The notes: generated by a model from the letters alone, not told the origin. A DNA stretch of 64,000 nucleotides from CADDYT01 sp035294125 (GCA_035294125.1 DATGLM010000029.1:124001-188000), one strand, 5' to 3'. Positions 1-8,553 are shown, counted from the first letter of the stretch. Numbers and translations are program-made.

Positions 1-1306
1 TGGTGTTGTCGCGCAGGATGGCCTCGTCGGCCAGCACCTCAGCCATGCGCCTCGCCTGCGAGGTGACGATCACCACGCGCTCGCGGTTATCGAGGGCCTT
101 GCGCACATCGAGAACGAAGGCGCGCAAGCGCCCGCCATACGAGTTGGCGCTGCTGAACGTCGGGACGAGGTGTTCGCTTCCCTGGCTCAGGTGTGCGTCG
201 TATGTACCCTCGGCTGCCGAAAGAATGTCGGCGAAACGAAGCTGGCGGCGCTGGTGTAACTGCGGCTCAAGCTGATTCCAGTTGATATGAGCCGCGCGCA
301 AATGCGCGGGATTCTCGCGATCTCGCTCCAGACGTTCCTTCATTTCCTCCGCCTGCTCATCCAGCTCGACAATACGATGCTGGATGATATCCGGGTTGTC
401 GAGAATAAGCAGCCCGGTGCGCGGCAGATAGTCCAGCGCCGAAGCTCGCTCGTGCAGATAGGGCAGGTAGAAGGCGATATCGTCGAACGAGTGGCGCTGG
501 CGCAGTTCTTCCAGGTCGCGCTTCCAGCGTTCCTCGGCGTCACGATGCAGGATTTTGCTGTCCAACTCTGCCAGTTCCTGCGCCGCCTGTGGCCCCCGTA
601 CCGGCAGCGCCTCGCGCGCCGGGCCGATTACGACGGAAGCAATCGGGTTGAGCGAGCGCTGCGTCTCCTGATCGAAGGTGCGCAGCGACTCAATCTCGTC
701 GCCGAAGAACTCGAGGCGCACCGGGCGTAGCTGCGTTGGCGGGAAGAGGTCGATGATGCCGCCGCGATGACTGAATTGACCCGGTTCCTCGACCTCGGCG
801 ACCGGTTCGTAGCCAAGATTATAGAGATGCTCCAGCATCAGCGTCAGGTCAACTTCCTGTCCCGGCTTCAGTTCGTAGAGTGTGGCTGCCAGTTCCTGGG
901 GAGGAATGACGGGTTGTGTCAGTGTACGGGCGGAGGCAACGACAATCACGTTACGCTCTTGCCGCGCCAGAACGATCAATGCCTGCATGCGCTGTTGCGT
1001 GGTGAGGTGATCGCTGATCAACCGCTCGTAGGGCAGCGCGTCGCGGTCGGGCAGATAATAGATGTCGTTCGGGTTGGGAACATAGTTTTTCAATTCTTCG
1101 ACCATCAGATTAGCCTGCGTCTCATCCGTCGTTACGACGAGCATGGGCTGCCTGATGCCTGTGGCGAGCGCTGCGATCAGATATGGACGGGCTGCTTCTG
1201 TGATGCCTGTCAGCGCGGGCAGTCCCTCGGCTTTGCGCAACTGTTCCAGCAAGCGGCGAAATTCTGGCCGCTGTGCCAATAATGTCAGTAAACCCTGTAA
1301 AGTCAT
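1..1306 (-). CDS. mfd: Transcription-repair coupling factor Mfd, N-terminal part (cut by window edge)
   Basis: The minus strand is open from an ATG at 1306 to the window edge: about 435 codons and no stop. Mfd displaces stalled RNA polymerase and recruits UvrA for transcription-coupled repair. Only the UvrB-like N-terminal region is here. I see DRDALPYERL near residue 86, the FSHRGGIIDLFPP box near residue 177, followed by RPVRLEFFGDEIESL; all are typical of the UvrB/Mfd N-terminus. The RNA polymerase-binding and translocase domains would lie outside the window. The start is set by GGAGG at 1311-1315, 4 nt upstream; the ATG at 1310 is in another frame. The neighbour tetR is divergent. The family call is firm; completeness cannot be judged. 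Confidence 0.93.
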   Translation of the reverse strand, partial: MTLQGLLTLLAQRPEFRRLLEQLRKAEGLPALTGITEAARPYLIAALATGIRQPMLVVTTDETQANLMVEELKNYVPNPNDIYYLPDRDALPYERLISDHLTTQQRMQALIVLARQERNVIVVASARTLTQPVIPPQELAATLYELKPGQEVDLTLMLEHLYNLGYEPVAEVEEPGQFSHRGGIIDLFPPTQLRPVRLEFFGDEIESLRTFDQETQRSLNPIASVVIGPAREALPVRGPQAAQELAELDSKILHRDAEERWKRDLEELRQRHSFDDIAFYLPYLHERASALDYLPRTGLLILDNPDIIQHRIVELDEQAEEMKERLERDRENPAHLRAAHINWNQLEPQLHQRRQLRFADILSAAEGTYDAHLSQGSEHLVPTFSSANSYGGRLRAFVLDVRKALDNRERVVIVTSQARRMAEVLADEAILRDNT

Positions 1307-1334
1307 TCATCCTCCAAAAAAGCGCACGAAAACA

Positions 1335-1363
1335 CGCCCCTACGAACAGTATAGGTAGGGGTG
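1335..1363. repeat. GTAGGGG inverted element (REP-like)
   Basis: CGCCCCTAC (1335-1343) and GTAGGGGTG (1355-1363) face each other across 11 nt in the mfd-tetR gap. The GTAGGG core recurs at 31667-31691, 31758-31782 and 54923-54947, all intergenic, which suggests a small dispersed element rather than a gene-specific site. Confidence 0.35.
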
Positions 1364-1450
1364 CATTTTTGTCGCCATACTTGACGTAATCATACACCAT
1401 CTGCGGCTCGAGTGCAACTACCCACAACGAAAAAGTTCGTTGAAAATACC

Positions 1451-1479
1451 TGTTCAGAATGGCTACGCTCTGCTATAAT
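1451..1479 (+). promoter_or_regulatory. Promoter of the TetR gene (extended -10)
   Basis: TGTTCA (1451-1456), 17 nt, TATAAT (1474-1479) preceded by TGC, which makes an extended -10. It points at the TetR gene starting at 1550 and would give a leader of about 65 nt. The -35 is weak. Confidence 0.6.
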
Positions 1480-1549
1480 GTACACACGGACCAAATATTC
1501 GCTTCAAAATACAACATAATAATCATTCATATCATATAGGGAGTTCTCA

Positions 1550-2149
1550 ATGTCGCGTCCAGCAGATCCACAGCGTCGTGATACCATCTTGCAAGCCGCC
1601 ACTCAAATGTTCCTGGAAAAAGGATACAGTGAGACCCGTCTCTCCGATATTGCAGAGCGAGCAGGCATTGTAACAAGTACCCTCTATCTCTACTTTCACT
1701 CAAAAGAGGAGATGGTACAGGCGATTGCCGAAAATTTACGTAGAACACTTGGCCGCCAGCTCTTGCCAATTCTTGAAAACCTGAGATGCAGGGATGATCT
1801 GGAAATCTGTGTCGAAAAGTTTATGAGCTTTGCTCTTGAATACAATGATTTGCTCAAGTTATGGAGGCTTGACAGTGGCTTAAGAGGTATACCAATTTTC
1901 AATATCAAATCACGACGCGGCCCATTGTTCAGCCAGGTGATGCAGCTCTTAGAAAAGCGGATGGATGAGGGAACATTGAATCGCTACGACTCTGCCTTGC
2001 TCATCCATATCGTCGTGGGCTTTGCTCGCTGGACATTCGAAAGTGTTCCTCTGCTTGAGGACGAGGCGGAACGAGTACATTTTCGCGAAACCTGCGTCAA
2101 CTGGCTTGCCCACGCGCTCTTTCCGTATCCGGCACAGCTAAGAGATTAG
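1550..2149 (+). CDS. TetR/AcrR-family transcriptional regulator
   Basis: 199 aa, the usual TetR length. The N-terminal helix-turn-helix is clear: RDTILQAATQMFLEKGY (about residues 10-26), then TRLSDIAERAGIVTSTLYLY and FHSKEEM. The C-terminal part is a ligand-binding helical domain with no recognisable specificity. GGGAG lies 6 nt before the ATG. It sits upstream of a same-strand operon whose promoter carries a palindrome (2193-2212), so it may repress that operon; that link is inference from position. The effector is unknown. Confidence 0.93.
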   Translation: MSRPADPQRRDTILQAATQMFLEKGYSETRLSDIAERAGIVTSTLYLYFHSKEEMVQAIAENLRRTLGRQLLPILENLRCRDDLEICVEKFMSFALEYNDLLKLWRLDSGLRGIPIFNIKSRRGPLFSQVMQLLEKRMDEGTLNRYDSALLIHIVVGFARWTFESVPLLEDEAERVHFRETCVNWLAHALFPYPAQLRD

Positions 2150-2165
2150 GCTCCTATTTCCCCTC

Positions 2166-2220
2166 TTGACAAATCACAGCTTTGCGGCTAACATTTCAAT
2201 AGATGTTGAAATATTGAAAT
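2166..2220 (+). promoter_or_regulatory. Promoter with overlapping palindromic operator
   Basis: A near-consensus promoter, TTGACA (2166-2171), 17 nt, TAACAT (2189-2194), runs into the inverted repeat ATTTCAA (2193-2199), 6 nt, TTGAAAT (2206-2212). A third TTGAAAT follows at 2214-2220. An operator overlapping the -10 and the start site fits repression by the adjacent TetR protein or by the ArsR protein encoded in the operon. It drives the genes from 2255 onward. Confidence 0.7.
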
Positions 2221-2254
2221 ATGGATATCTAACGGAGCAAAGGGGAAAAAGTAC

Positions 2255-2572
2255 ATGACCAGGCATAAGAAGAAACAGTTTACACTGGGCAACGCGCTGG
2301 TGATCCTCGGAATCGTGACATTGCTGGGGTTAGCTATTCGCGAACAATTGCGAATGCCAGAAGATCAGCGGGCCTGGCACGGACCACTCTGCAACATTCC
2401 CTACGATTTTCGCTGGCCAACCATTGAGCGCCTGCGCGAAACGTTCTGGAACAAGCATACATCTCATGTGCTGGTTCCGACTGCCTTCGGCATGGGCTGG
2501 TCGATCAACTTCTCCCCATTGATCAACCCGCCATCTGCTGGACATACGCCGGAAACTCCTGTCGCGAAATAA
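2255..2572 (+). CDS. Small membrane-anchored protein, DUF5808-like
   Basis: 105 aa. A basic N-terminus (TRHKKKQ) precedes one hydrophobic segment (about residues 11-26, GNALVILGIVTLLGLAI). The C-terminal half has W..FWNKHTSHVLVPTAFGMGWSINFSPL, which resembles the DUF5808 pattern of a W/F followed by V-P-x-x-x-G-x-G-W-x-x-N-F. In other bacteria that domain accompanies DUF1648/SdpI proteins, and an SdpI-like gene lies 1.5 kb downstream in the same run. AAAGGGG sits 9 nt before the start. First gene behind the operator-bearing promoter. Function unknown; the domain match is from memory of the pattern. Confidence 0.7.
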   Translation: MTRHKKKQFTLGNALVILGIVTLLGLAIREQLRMPEDQRAWHGPLCNIPYDFRWPTIERLRETFWNKHTSHVLVPTAFGMGWSINFSPLINPPSAGHTPETPVAK

Positions 2573-2649
2573 CCCGGAATGGATGAGAGCGCCACTTTAC
2601 CTGAGATTTCTCTCATTGTGCATCCCATCGATCAGATAAGGAAAAGCTT

Positions 2650-3633
2650 ATGGAGACGAATACGGTTCCTGCCGCTACGGTTGATACGCCGCATGTAGCG
2701 CAACGGGTCAGCGGGACGAATATTGTGTTGTTTGTAGTACTGACGTTTGGCATTAGCTGGCTGGTCTGGTTGGGATTGCGAGCGCTTGGCGTGCCGTTCA
2801 CGATCTATGCCGCAGCCGGGATGTTTGGCCCTGCTATAGCGGCGGTGCTGCTGCGTTTGCTGCGGAAAGAGGGTTTTGCCGATGCTGGCTTGCGACTGGT
2901 GGGCAGAGGACATCGTGGAGGCGGCTGGATGTATCTGGCTGCCTACCTGGCACCGCCGCTGCTCATCGCGGTGGGTATCCTGCTCTCGCTGCTGATTGGC
3001 TACCAGCACTGGGCTTTCAGCCAGAACATTCAAGCGCAGGCGCAGGCTATTGTGAAAGCACTGCACCAGCAGGGCGCGAAATTGCCTCCCGGCTACACCC
3101 CTGAGCAACTGGCGTTGCTCAGCGTTGTCAGCCAGAGCGCGCTGGCATTCACGCTGGCAATTCCGTTCAATATGATTTTTACCTTTGGAGAAGAGTTTGG
3201 CTGGCGTGGCTACCTGTTGCCGAAGCTTGCGCCGCTGAGTGGGGTGGCTGCGGCTATCATTACCGGCGTCATCTGGGGTCTGTGGCACGCGCCTTTGATC
3301 GTGCTGGACGGCTACAACTATCCCGGCTATCCGTTGTTGGGCGTGCCGATGATGGTTGTCTTCACTATGTCGCTTGGCGTCATCTTTGCCTGGCTGCGTT
3401 TCCGCTCCGGTAGCGTCTGGCCTTCCACGCTGGCGCATGCAGCGATCAATGCTCAGGCGGGTTTCGGGCTGCTCGTGCTCTCACCTGGCAATCCGCTCCT
3501 GCGGCCCCCGATCGGCTTGATTGGCCTTGCCCCTATGATTGCCTTTGCCATCTGGCTGATTGCCTCCGGGCGTTTGAGGCCTGCGCAAGTGCCACCGGTC
3601 GAGAGTGGGAACGTGGAGCAAAGAGCGAGTTAA
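2650..3633 (+). CDS. CPBP-family intramembrane metalloprotease (Abi/CAAX type)
   Basis: 327 aa with about eight hydrophobic segments. The three CPBP motifs are present: EEFGWRGYLLPKL with the two catalytic glutamates at residues 181-182, WGLWHAPLIV with His 213, and HAAIN with His 263. The family includes prenyl-protein type II CAAX proteases, and in Gram-positive bacteria bacteriocin self-immunity proteins. Its place between a DUF5808-like gene and an SdpR/SdpI pair makes an immunity or membrane-stress role more likely than housekeeping CAAX processing, but that is inference. AAGGAAAAG precedes the ATG. Confidence 0.9.
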   Translation: METNTVPAATVDTPHVAQRVSGTNIVLFVVLTFGISWLVWLGLRALGVPFTIYAAAGMFGPAIAAVLLRLLRKEGFADAGLRLVGRGHRGGGWMYLAAYLAPPLLIAVGILLSLLIGYQHWAFSQNIQAQAQAIVKALHQQGAKLPPGYTPEQLALLSVVSQSALAFTLAIPFNMIFTFGEEFGWRGYLLPKLAPLSGVAAAIITGVIWGLWHAPLIVLDGYNYPGYPLLGVPMMVVFTMSLGVIFAWLRFRSGSVWPSTLAHAAINAQAGFGLLVLSPGNPLLRPPIGLIGLAPMIAFAIWLIASGRLRPAQVPPVESGNVEQRAS

Positions 3634-3690
3634 TAGAACAGCGTTTGAAGATCATTGTTCTCCTACGTTCGATCCTTTAGGGGAAGTGCA

Positions 3691-4062
3691 TTGAGCATCA
3701 ATATGCAAGAGGCGTACAAAGCGATTGCGGATCCAACGCGGAGGCGTATTCTGAAATACCTGCGCGGTGGAGAGCGCACGGCAGGCGAGCTGGCTGAATA
3801 TGCAGGCATAGGGCGCACCGCACTTTCGCATCACCTGATGGTGCTGAAAATGGCCGATCTCGTGCGCGTTGAGCGGCGCGGCCAGTACCAGGTCTACTCG
3901 CTCAACACGACCGTCTTCCAGGACCTGCTGACCGAAATTCTGAGCTGGCTCGGTGGCATGGACGACCTTTCTGCCGAGGGCAAAGATGAGAATGCACGAG
4001 AACGTGCGGGAAAGAGCGATGCGACGGATGCCGCACAGGACGAAGATAGCGCCGGAGTGTAA
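3691..4062 (+). CDS. ArsR-family repressor, SdpR-like
   Basis: 123 aa from a TTG at 3691, preferred because AGGGGAAG (3679-3686) sits 4 nt upstream; an ATG at 3703 begins MQEAYKAIADPTRRRIL, the classic SdpR/ArsR opening. The winged helix continues with GELAEYAGIGRTALSHHLMVLK and VERRGQYQVYSLN. There is no metal-binding cysteine pair, so this is a non-metal ArsR protein. The tail after about residue 90 is charged (KDENARERAGKSDATDAAQDED). It ends 19 nt before the SdpI-like gene, the SdpR-SdpI order of Bacillus subtilis, where SdpR is an autorepressor titrated by SdpI. Confidence 0.9.
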   Translation: MSINMQEAYKAIADPTRRRILKYLRGGERTAGELAEYAGIGRTALSHHLMVLKMADLVRVERRGQYQVYSLNTTVFQDLLTEILSWLGGMDDLSAEGKDENARERAGKSDATDAAQDEDSAGV

Positions 4063-4081
4063 TCGATAACGGAGGAAAGAG

Positions 4082-4825
4082 ATGGATGCAACAGAGCATG
4101 GTGCCGATAAAGTCAGGCCCAGACGACCGGCCTACGCGGGCGCGCAACGGCTGTCATGGCTGATTATCGCGCTGCAGATACTGGTCTCGCTGATGACGTA
4201 CCCGTTTATGCCGGAGCGCGTGCCGTCTCACTGGAACATCTATGGACAGGTCGATGGCTATCTATCCAAACAGGTCAATGCTATTCTGGTGCCTGCTATG
4301 AGTATCGGGATATACCTGCTGCTCTGGTTATTGATGCGCTATAGCCCGCGCCTGGGGCAGCAGAGTCGGAGGGCAACGGCGGGAGTAATGAATCTGATCG
4401 TTGTGGGAATATTACTCTTCATGCTAATCATGCAACTTGCGGTAGATGCTATTGCCCTGGGGGCGCCCCTCAGCATACCGTTCGTCGTAAGTCTATGTCT
4501 CTCGTTGCTCTTCATGTTTCTGGGCAACTACATGGGTAAGCTGCGCCGCAACTTCTGGGCCGGTTTCCGCACGCCGTGGACGCTCGCAAGCGAGACGGTG
4601 TGGGAAAGAACCCATCGCCTCGGCGGCTGGCTGATGGTGTTGGGAGGATTAGTAGGCGTCGTTCTGAGCTTTATTCCTGCTCTGCGCCTCTGGGGTGTGA
4701 TTGGTATTGTCGCGCTCATCATCATCGTCCCCACCATCTATTCCTTTGTGCTCTACCAGCGCCTTTTATCGGCTGGGCGCGAACCGCTTTCTCCCCCCTT
4801 TGAGGACGGAGGTACTGTAGAGTAA
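4082..4825 (+). CDS. SdpI/DUF1648-family membrane protein
   Basis: 247 aa with six or seven membrane segments. The DUF1648 signature is MPERVPSHWNIYGQVDGY (about residues 42-59). The SdpI signature is NYMGKLRRNFWAGFRTPWTL followed by S-E-x-V-W-x-x-T-H-R-x-G-G (about residues 142-178). In B. subtilis SdpI gives immunity to the SdpC toxin and sequesters SdpR at the membrane. The ArsR/SdpR-like gene lies just upstream. GGAGGAAAGAG precedes the ATG. No SdpC-like toxin is visible. The stop codon falls inside the long hairpin at 4818-4885. Confidence 0.92.
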   Translation: MDATEHGADKVRPRRPAYAGAQRLSWLIIALQILVSLMTYPFMPERVPSHWNIYGQVDGYLSKQVNAILVPAMSIGIYLLLWLLMRYSPRLGQQSRRATAGVMNLIVVGILLFMLIMQLAVDAIALGAPLSIPFVVSLCLSLLFMFLGNYMGKLRRNFWAGFRTPWTLASETVWERTHRLGGWLMVLGGLVGVVLSFIPALRLWGVIGIVALIIIVPTIYSFVLYQRLLSAGREPLSPPFEDGGTVE

Positions 4826-4885
4826 ACAGGGAGCGAAGAGGGCGGCCCGTCGGCGGGCCGCCCTCTTCGCTCCCTGTTTACTCTA
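4818..4885. terminator. 32-bp perfect hairpin between convergent genes
   Basis: A perfect inverted repeat of 32 bp: left arm 4818-4849, loop TCGG, right arm 4854-4885. It contains the stop codons of both converging genes (TAA at 4823-4825; minus-strand TAA at 4880-4878). There is no U-run on either side, so it is not a canonical Rho-independent terminator, but its position fits a bidirectional end. It belongs to a recurring set (11638, 43694, 51588, 56165). Confidence 0.8.
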
Positions 4886-5600
4886 TTCTGCTTTCCTCAT
4901 CGAAAAATTCCCCTTGCGTTCCCAGCTTTGCCTCTTCGGTTTCTCGCGCTGTCTCGGCGGCTTCCTGGTTTTTTTTGGCTTCGCGGCGTTCTTGTTGGCG
5001 GCGACGTTTCTCTTCCGCTTTACGCAGGGCTTGCGGGTCGGCATTCACCTGATTCATGGCGGTGCCGACGCCCTCCTGTATCACGAGTTCGACGGCTTCG
5101 ACGGCGCGATCTTCCGCCGTGTCCAGCAGGATGCGATCATCGCCCGGCGGCGTGCTCAGCACGTAGTTGACGGTGTCCATGCGGGAATCGGTTGGGCGAC
5201 CGATGCCGACGCGCAGGCGAGGAAATTCGTTAGTGTGCAGGTGGGCGATGATGCTCTCTACTCCGTTATGGCCTCCGGCGCTGCCTTTGGGACGCAGGCG
5301 AATGGTGCCGAGGGGCAGGTCAAGTTCGTCGTAGACGACCAGAATGTCTTCCGGTGAGATTTTGTACCAGCGCACGAGTTCACCAACGGATTGTCCGCTG
5401 AGGTTCATGTATGTCAGAGGCTTTGCCAGCACGACTTTTTCATTGCCGATCATGCCGCTGGCGAGCATGGCACGGCTGCGCTGCTCGTTCCAGCGCCAAC
5501 CCTTTTTTCTCGCCAGTCTATCAACGACGCGAAAGCCAACATTGTGACGTGTATGTTCATATTGCGGCCCGGGATTGCCCAGGCCTACTACTAATCTCAT
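4878..5600 (-). CDS. pth: Peptidyl-tRNA hydrolase with charged C-terminal tail
   Basis: 240 aa from the ATG at 5600 (MRLVVGLGNPGPQYEHTRHN); an in-frame ATG at 5636 would add 12 residues but has no ribosome-binding site. Pth recycles tRNA from drop-off peptidyl-tRNAs. Conserved residues are visible: Asn in GLGNPG, catalytic His in TRHNVGF, KPLTYMNLSG, and Asp in YDELDLPLG. The family norm is about 190 aa; here the last 50 residues are a Lys/Arg/Glu-rich tail (EEKRRRQQERREAKK) that looks like a helical or coiled extension. It lies downstream of the phosphoesterase gene (50 nt). Confidence 0.94.
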   Translation of the reverse strand: MRLVVGLGNPGPQYEHTRHNVGFRVVDRLARKKGWRWNEQRSRAMLASGMIGNEKVVLAKPLTYMNLSGQSVGELVRWYKISPEDILVVYDELDLPLGTIRLRPKGSAGGHNGVESIIAHLHTNEFPRLRVGIGRPTDSRMDTVNYVLSTPPGDDRILLDTAEDRAVEAVELVIQEGVGTAMNQVNADPQALRKAEEKRRRQQERREAKKNQEAAETARETEEAKLGTQGEFFDEESRIE

Positions 5601-5650
5601 CTCTTCTCTATTTCCAAATCCAATGATAAGTTTCATTCTGCCAGAAGGAG

Positions 5651-7021
5651 CTAGCGGCCAAAAGCGAGACGGGCCGCCAGGTAGGAAGGCAGTCCGGCCT
5701 TGATGATCTTCTCCTGTGTCTTGTGAATCGCATAAGATACACGATAGAACTCGAAGCCGCGTTCCGTGTCGTAGATCATGAAGGCGGCACGGTTATCGCC
5801 GTCGCGGGGCTGACCGACACCGCCAGGGTTGATGATGGCGCGGTAGCCTTCTTTCGCCTGCCACGAGCCTTCTGGCGGCACGCTCATTTCGTTGGTCGCC
5901 TGTGCCAGGCTCTGACTGAGATAGTAGAGGTTCAGCAAATCTTCTTCCGCATCGATGATGATGGTTCCGGGAGCGATCTCTACGACATCGGTTTCAGCAG
6001 CGGCTGGCTCCTCGTCTTCACTTGCCTCGCTATTTTCTCCGTCCGGCAAGTCTTGCGTCTCTGCCTCGTTATTCTCGCTGCTCATTTCTCCGGCATGCTC
6101 TTTCGGGGAGGCAGCAAGCTTCTCAGTCTCCATTGTCAGGGGTGATAGTTCCTCTGTCTCCTCGTTGTCCTGGTTGGTTTCCTCGTTTGCCGTATCAACC
6201 CCTTCAGTCTCTGCGGCGGCTTCGTCCTCTCCTACTGCTGCATGGGCGTGATTTGCCTCGCCGGAAGCTCGTCGCTTTTCCAGCAGAATGTCAGCCTCTT
6301 GCTCGTCGAGGGGCAGACCCGTCGCGGGGTCGGCATAGGAACTGGCTGCTTCCCCGGCTACCTGCGCATTGATGGCTGATGGCAGTACGGCGACCTTTTC
6401 CGCAACTTCCTTCTCCTCGTTGTGTGCGCCCTCTTGAGCCGGTTCGTACTGCTCGTCTCTGGTTTCTGCGTGCATCTTGCCGTTCTGTTCCATACCATTG
6501 AGAAGAGGGGTAGTGGGTATGTTGGCGATGTCATCGGGCTGCTGGAAGATGATGGGGACGTGTGTGTGGCCGACGAAGCAGTAGCGGGTGTTGAAGTACT
6601 GGAAGCTGCGTTCCGCGAGGATCTCGGAGGTGAGGTATTCCCAGAGCGGGCCATAGGGGCTGCCGTGAACCAGCGTGACCTCGCCGAATTCCAGGCGCTC
6701 TGGCAGGTTGGCAAGGAAATCACGATGCTCCCCGGTCAACTGCCTGGCGGTCCACTCTGCCGAGATGCGCGCCATCGGGCTGAAATCTTCCAGGTCGATC
6801 TTCCCAACCGCGGCCCAATCGTGGTTTCCCGCAATGATGATGTCGGTTCGCTCGCGTAATTTCTCAATGCATTCATTGGGATTGGGGCCATAGCCCACGA
6901 GGTCGCCCAGGAACCAGATTTTGTCGATTGGCTCTTGCCGCGAAAGTTCGTCGATTTTTGCCAGGACAGCTTCCAGCGCTTCCAGATTGGCATGGATATC
7001 AGAAAAAACAGCGTAGCGCAT
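5651..7021 (-). CDS. Metallophosphoesterase split by a large acidic insert
   Basis: 456 aa, against about 240 for YfcE-type relatives. The calcineurin-like motifs are in order: SDIHANLEAL (residues 7-16), GDLVGYGPNP, GNHDWAA, VHGSPYGPLWEY and GHTHVP (near 152). The expected closing motif INPGGVGQPRDGDNRA comes only at residue 397. The roughly 180 residues between (about 165-345) are rich in Glu, Ala, Asn and Asp and look disordered. The insert is in frame and the catalytic residues are intact, so the gene is probably functional. Likely a two-metal phosphodiesterase or phosphatase; substrate unknown. Confidence 0.88.
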   Translation of the reverse strand: MRYAVFSDIHANLEALEAVLAKIDELSRQEPIDKIWFLGDLVGYGPNPNECIEKLRERTDIIIAGNHDWAAVGKIDLEDFSPMARISAEWTARQLTGEHRDFLANLPERLEFGEVTLVHGSPYGPLWEYLTSEILAERSFQYFNTRYCFVGHTHVPIIFQQPDDIANIPTTPLLNGMEQNGKMHAETRDEQYEPAQEGAHNEEKEVAEKVAVLPSAINAQVAGEAASSYADPATGLPLDEQEADILLEKRRASGEANHAHAAVGEDEAAAETEGVDTANEETNQDNEETEELSPLTMETEKLAASPKEHAGEMSSENNEAETQDLPDGENSEASEDEEPAAAETDVVEIAPGTIIIDAEEDLLNLYYLSQSLAQATNEMSVPPEGSWQAKEGYRAIINPGGVGQPRDGDNRAAFMIYDTERGFEFYRVSYAIHKTQEKIIKAGLPSYLAARLAFGR

Positions 7022-7212
7022 AGTATTTACTCGATTTCAGAGATTTTTCGGAATGTATATCCTCAGTGGGCTTATTCTACCATGTTTGCGCGAAGGTTGC
7101 TAGTACCTGAACTGAGGACGCAATAATCCCTCACAATAAGTCCTTGCTCATCGTTCATTCCAACAAAGGCTTTGCTTTTATTGGACTTTTTTGTTTCGTA
7201 GAAAGGCTTTGT

Positions 7213-8490
7213 ATGGATATTGTACAGTGGTTGAGTCGTCGCCTGTCGCGGCGACAGGCTTTGCGGAGTATTGGTTTGCTGGCTGGAGCGGGGCTTGCTC
7301 TGGATGCTGGTGCGCTGGCTGCCAGAAAGGCGCTGGGCGTGGGTGCCAACCCGATCAATCATGTTTTGATTGCCTGTCAGGAAAACCACACCTTCGATCA
7401 GTATTTTGGCTACTATGCCGGGGCCGGGAAGTTTGGCGTTCCGGCCACCTATTCGCAGCCCGATGGCAAGGGTGGCAGCGTGAAACCCTCCCATTTTTCC
7501 TTCCCCATCTCAGGTGATCCCTCCCATACATGGCAGGATATTCACCATGAGTGGGACAATGGGGCGATGGATGGTTTTTATACCACCGATGGCTCTACGG
7601 CGCTGGGGTATTACGATGGCTCGGATCTCTCCTATTATTACGGGCTGGCCGGCAGCTTCACACTCTGCGGCAACTATTTCTGCTACATGCTCGGCCCATC
7701 ATCGCCGAACCGGTTGGCACTGTGGGCAGCCACTGCCGGGGGCAACACCACCAATAGCATCAATCGCGGTAGCCTGGATTATCCAGCCATTGTCGATGTG
7801 CTCGACGCGCATCATATCAGTTGGAAGTGCTACAACCTCGGTATCGGCACCGGCACCTCGCTGGAGGACTTCAACCCGCTGGTCTATTTCAATCGCTGGC
7901 AGAACGATAAGCGCCTGCAATACCAGGAGGATGATTATTACTCCGATCTGAACGCGGGTACGCTGCCGCAGGTTTCATTTCTCATCACCGAAGCGCTCAT
8001 CAGCGAACATCCACCCGCCGATATTCAGATGGGACAGGATAAAATGCGGGATATCATCAGCGGGCTGATGCAATCGAGCCTGTGGACAAGTTCTGTCCTC
8101 TTCCTGACTTACGACGAGGGCGGCGGCTTCTTCGATCACGTGGCCCCGCCGAAAGTGGATGCCTATGGCATGGGCTTCCGCGTGCCAATGCTGGTCGTCT
8201 CCCCCTGGGCCCGGCGTGGCTACGTCTCCGGTCAGTTGTACGAGCACAGCTCCGTCCTGAAGTTCATCGAGCGCCGCTTCGGCCTGCCCACGCTGGCGAG
8301 CGTCAACCATCAGTTCGATACCTCCACCCCTGGCACTAACAACGACGCCGCTAACGGAGCGCCTACCGGTCCTGCCGCACCTCCACGCGACGGCCTCTCC
8401 CAGATCGGCGATTTCTACGAAGCCTTCGATTTCTCTCAGAATCCCGATTATTACCCCCGTCTCCCCTCGGCAGATTCAGGCTACTGGTAG
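7213..8490 (+). CDS. Tat-exported phosphoesterase (phospholipase C/acid phosphatase family)
   Basis: 425 aa from the ATG at 7213, set by AGAAAGG just upstream; an earlier in-frame ATG at 7144 lacks a site. The N-terminus has a twin-arginine signal, SRRQALRSIGLLAGAGLALD. The family motif ENHTFDQYFGYY follows near residue 58, then GPSSPNRL, FLTYDEGGGFFDHV and FRVPMLVVSPWA, all typical of the PLC/AcpA phosphoesterase family, which cleaves phospholipids or phosphomonoesters outside the membrane. It is divergent from the metallophosphoesterase and ends at a Rho-independent terminator. Substrate cannot be told from sequence. Confidence 0.92.
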   Translation: MDIVQWLSRRLSRRQALRSIGLLAGAGLALDAGALAARKALGVGANPINHVLIACQENHTFDQYFGYYAGAGKFGVPATYSQPDGKGGSVKPSHFSFPISGDPSHTWQDIHHEWDNGAMDGFYTTDGSTALGYYDGSDLSYYYGLAGSFTLCGNYFCYMLGPSSPNRLALWAATAGGNTTNSINRGSLDYPAIVDVLDAHHISWKCYNLGIGTGTSLEDFNPLVYFNRWQNDKRLQYQEDDYYSDLNAGTLPQVSFLITEALISEHPPADIQMGQDKMRDIISGLMQSSLWTSSVLFLTYDEGGGFFDHVAPPKVDAYGMGFRVPMLVVSPWARRGYVSGQLYEHSSVLKFIERRFGLPTLASVNHQFDTSTPGTNNDAANGAPTGPAAPPRDGLSQIGDFYEAFDFSQNPDYYPRLPSADSGYW

Positions 8491-8506
8491 ATGGCATTAT
8501 AGAGAT

Positions 8507-8553
8507 CGGGGGATGTTCAGGAAGCGAGCATTCAGGAGTATCCCCCGGTTTTT
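8507..8553 (+). terminator. Rho-independent terminator
   Basis: CGGGGGAT (8507-8514) pairs with ATCCCCCG (8540-8547) and is followed by a five-T run (8549-8553), directly after the phosphoesterase gene. Confidence 0.75.

Noticed and set aside
2632..3438. A 268-codon minus-strand frame across the CPBP protease
   Set aside because: Antisense of a gene with all three CPBP motifs; the translated product is low-complexity and polar.
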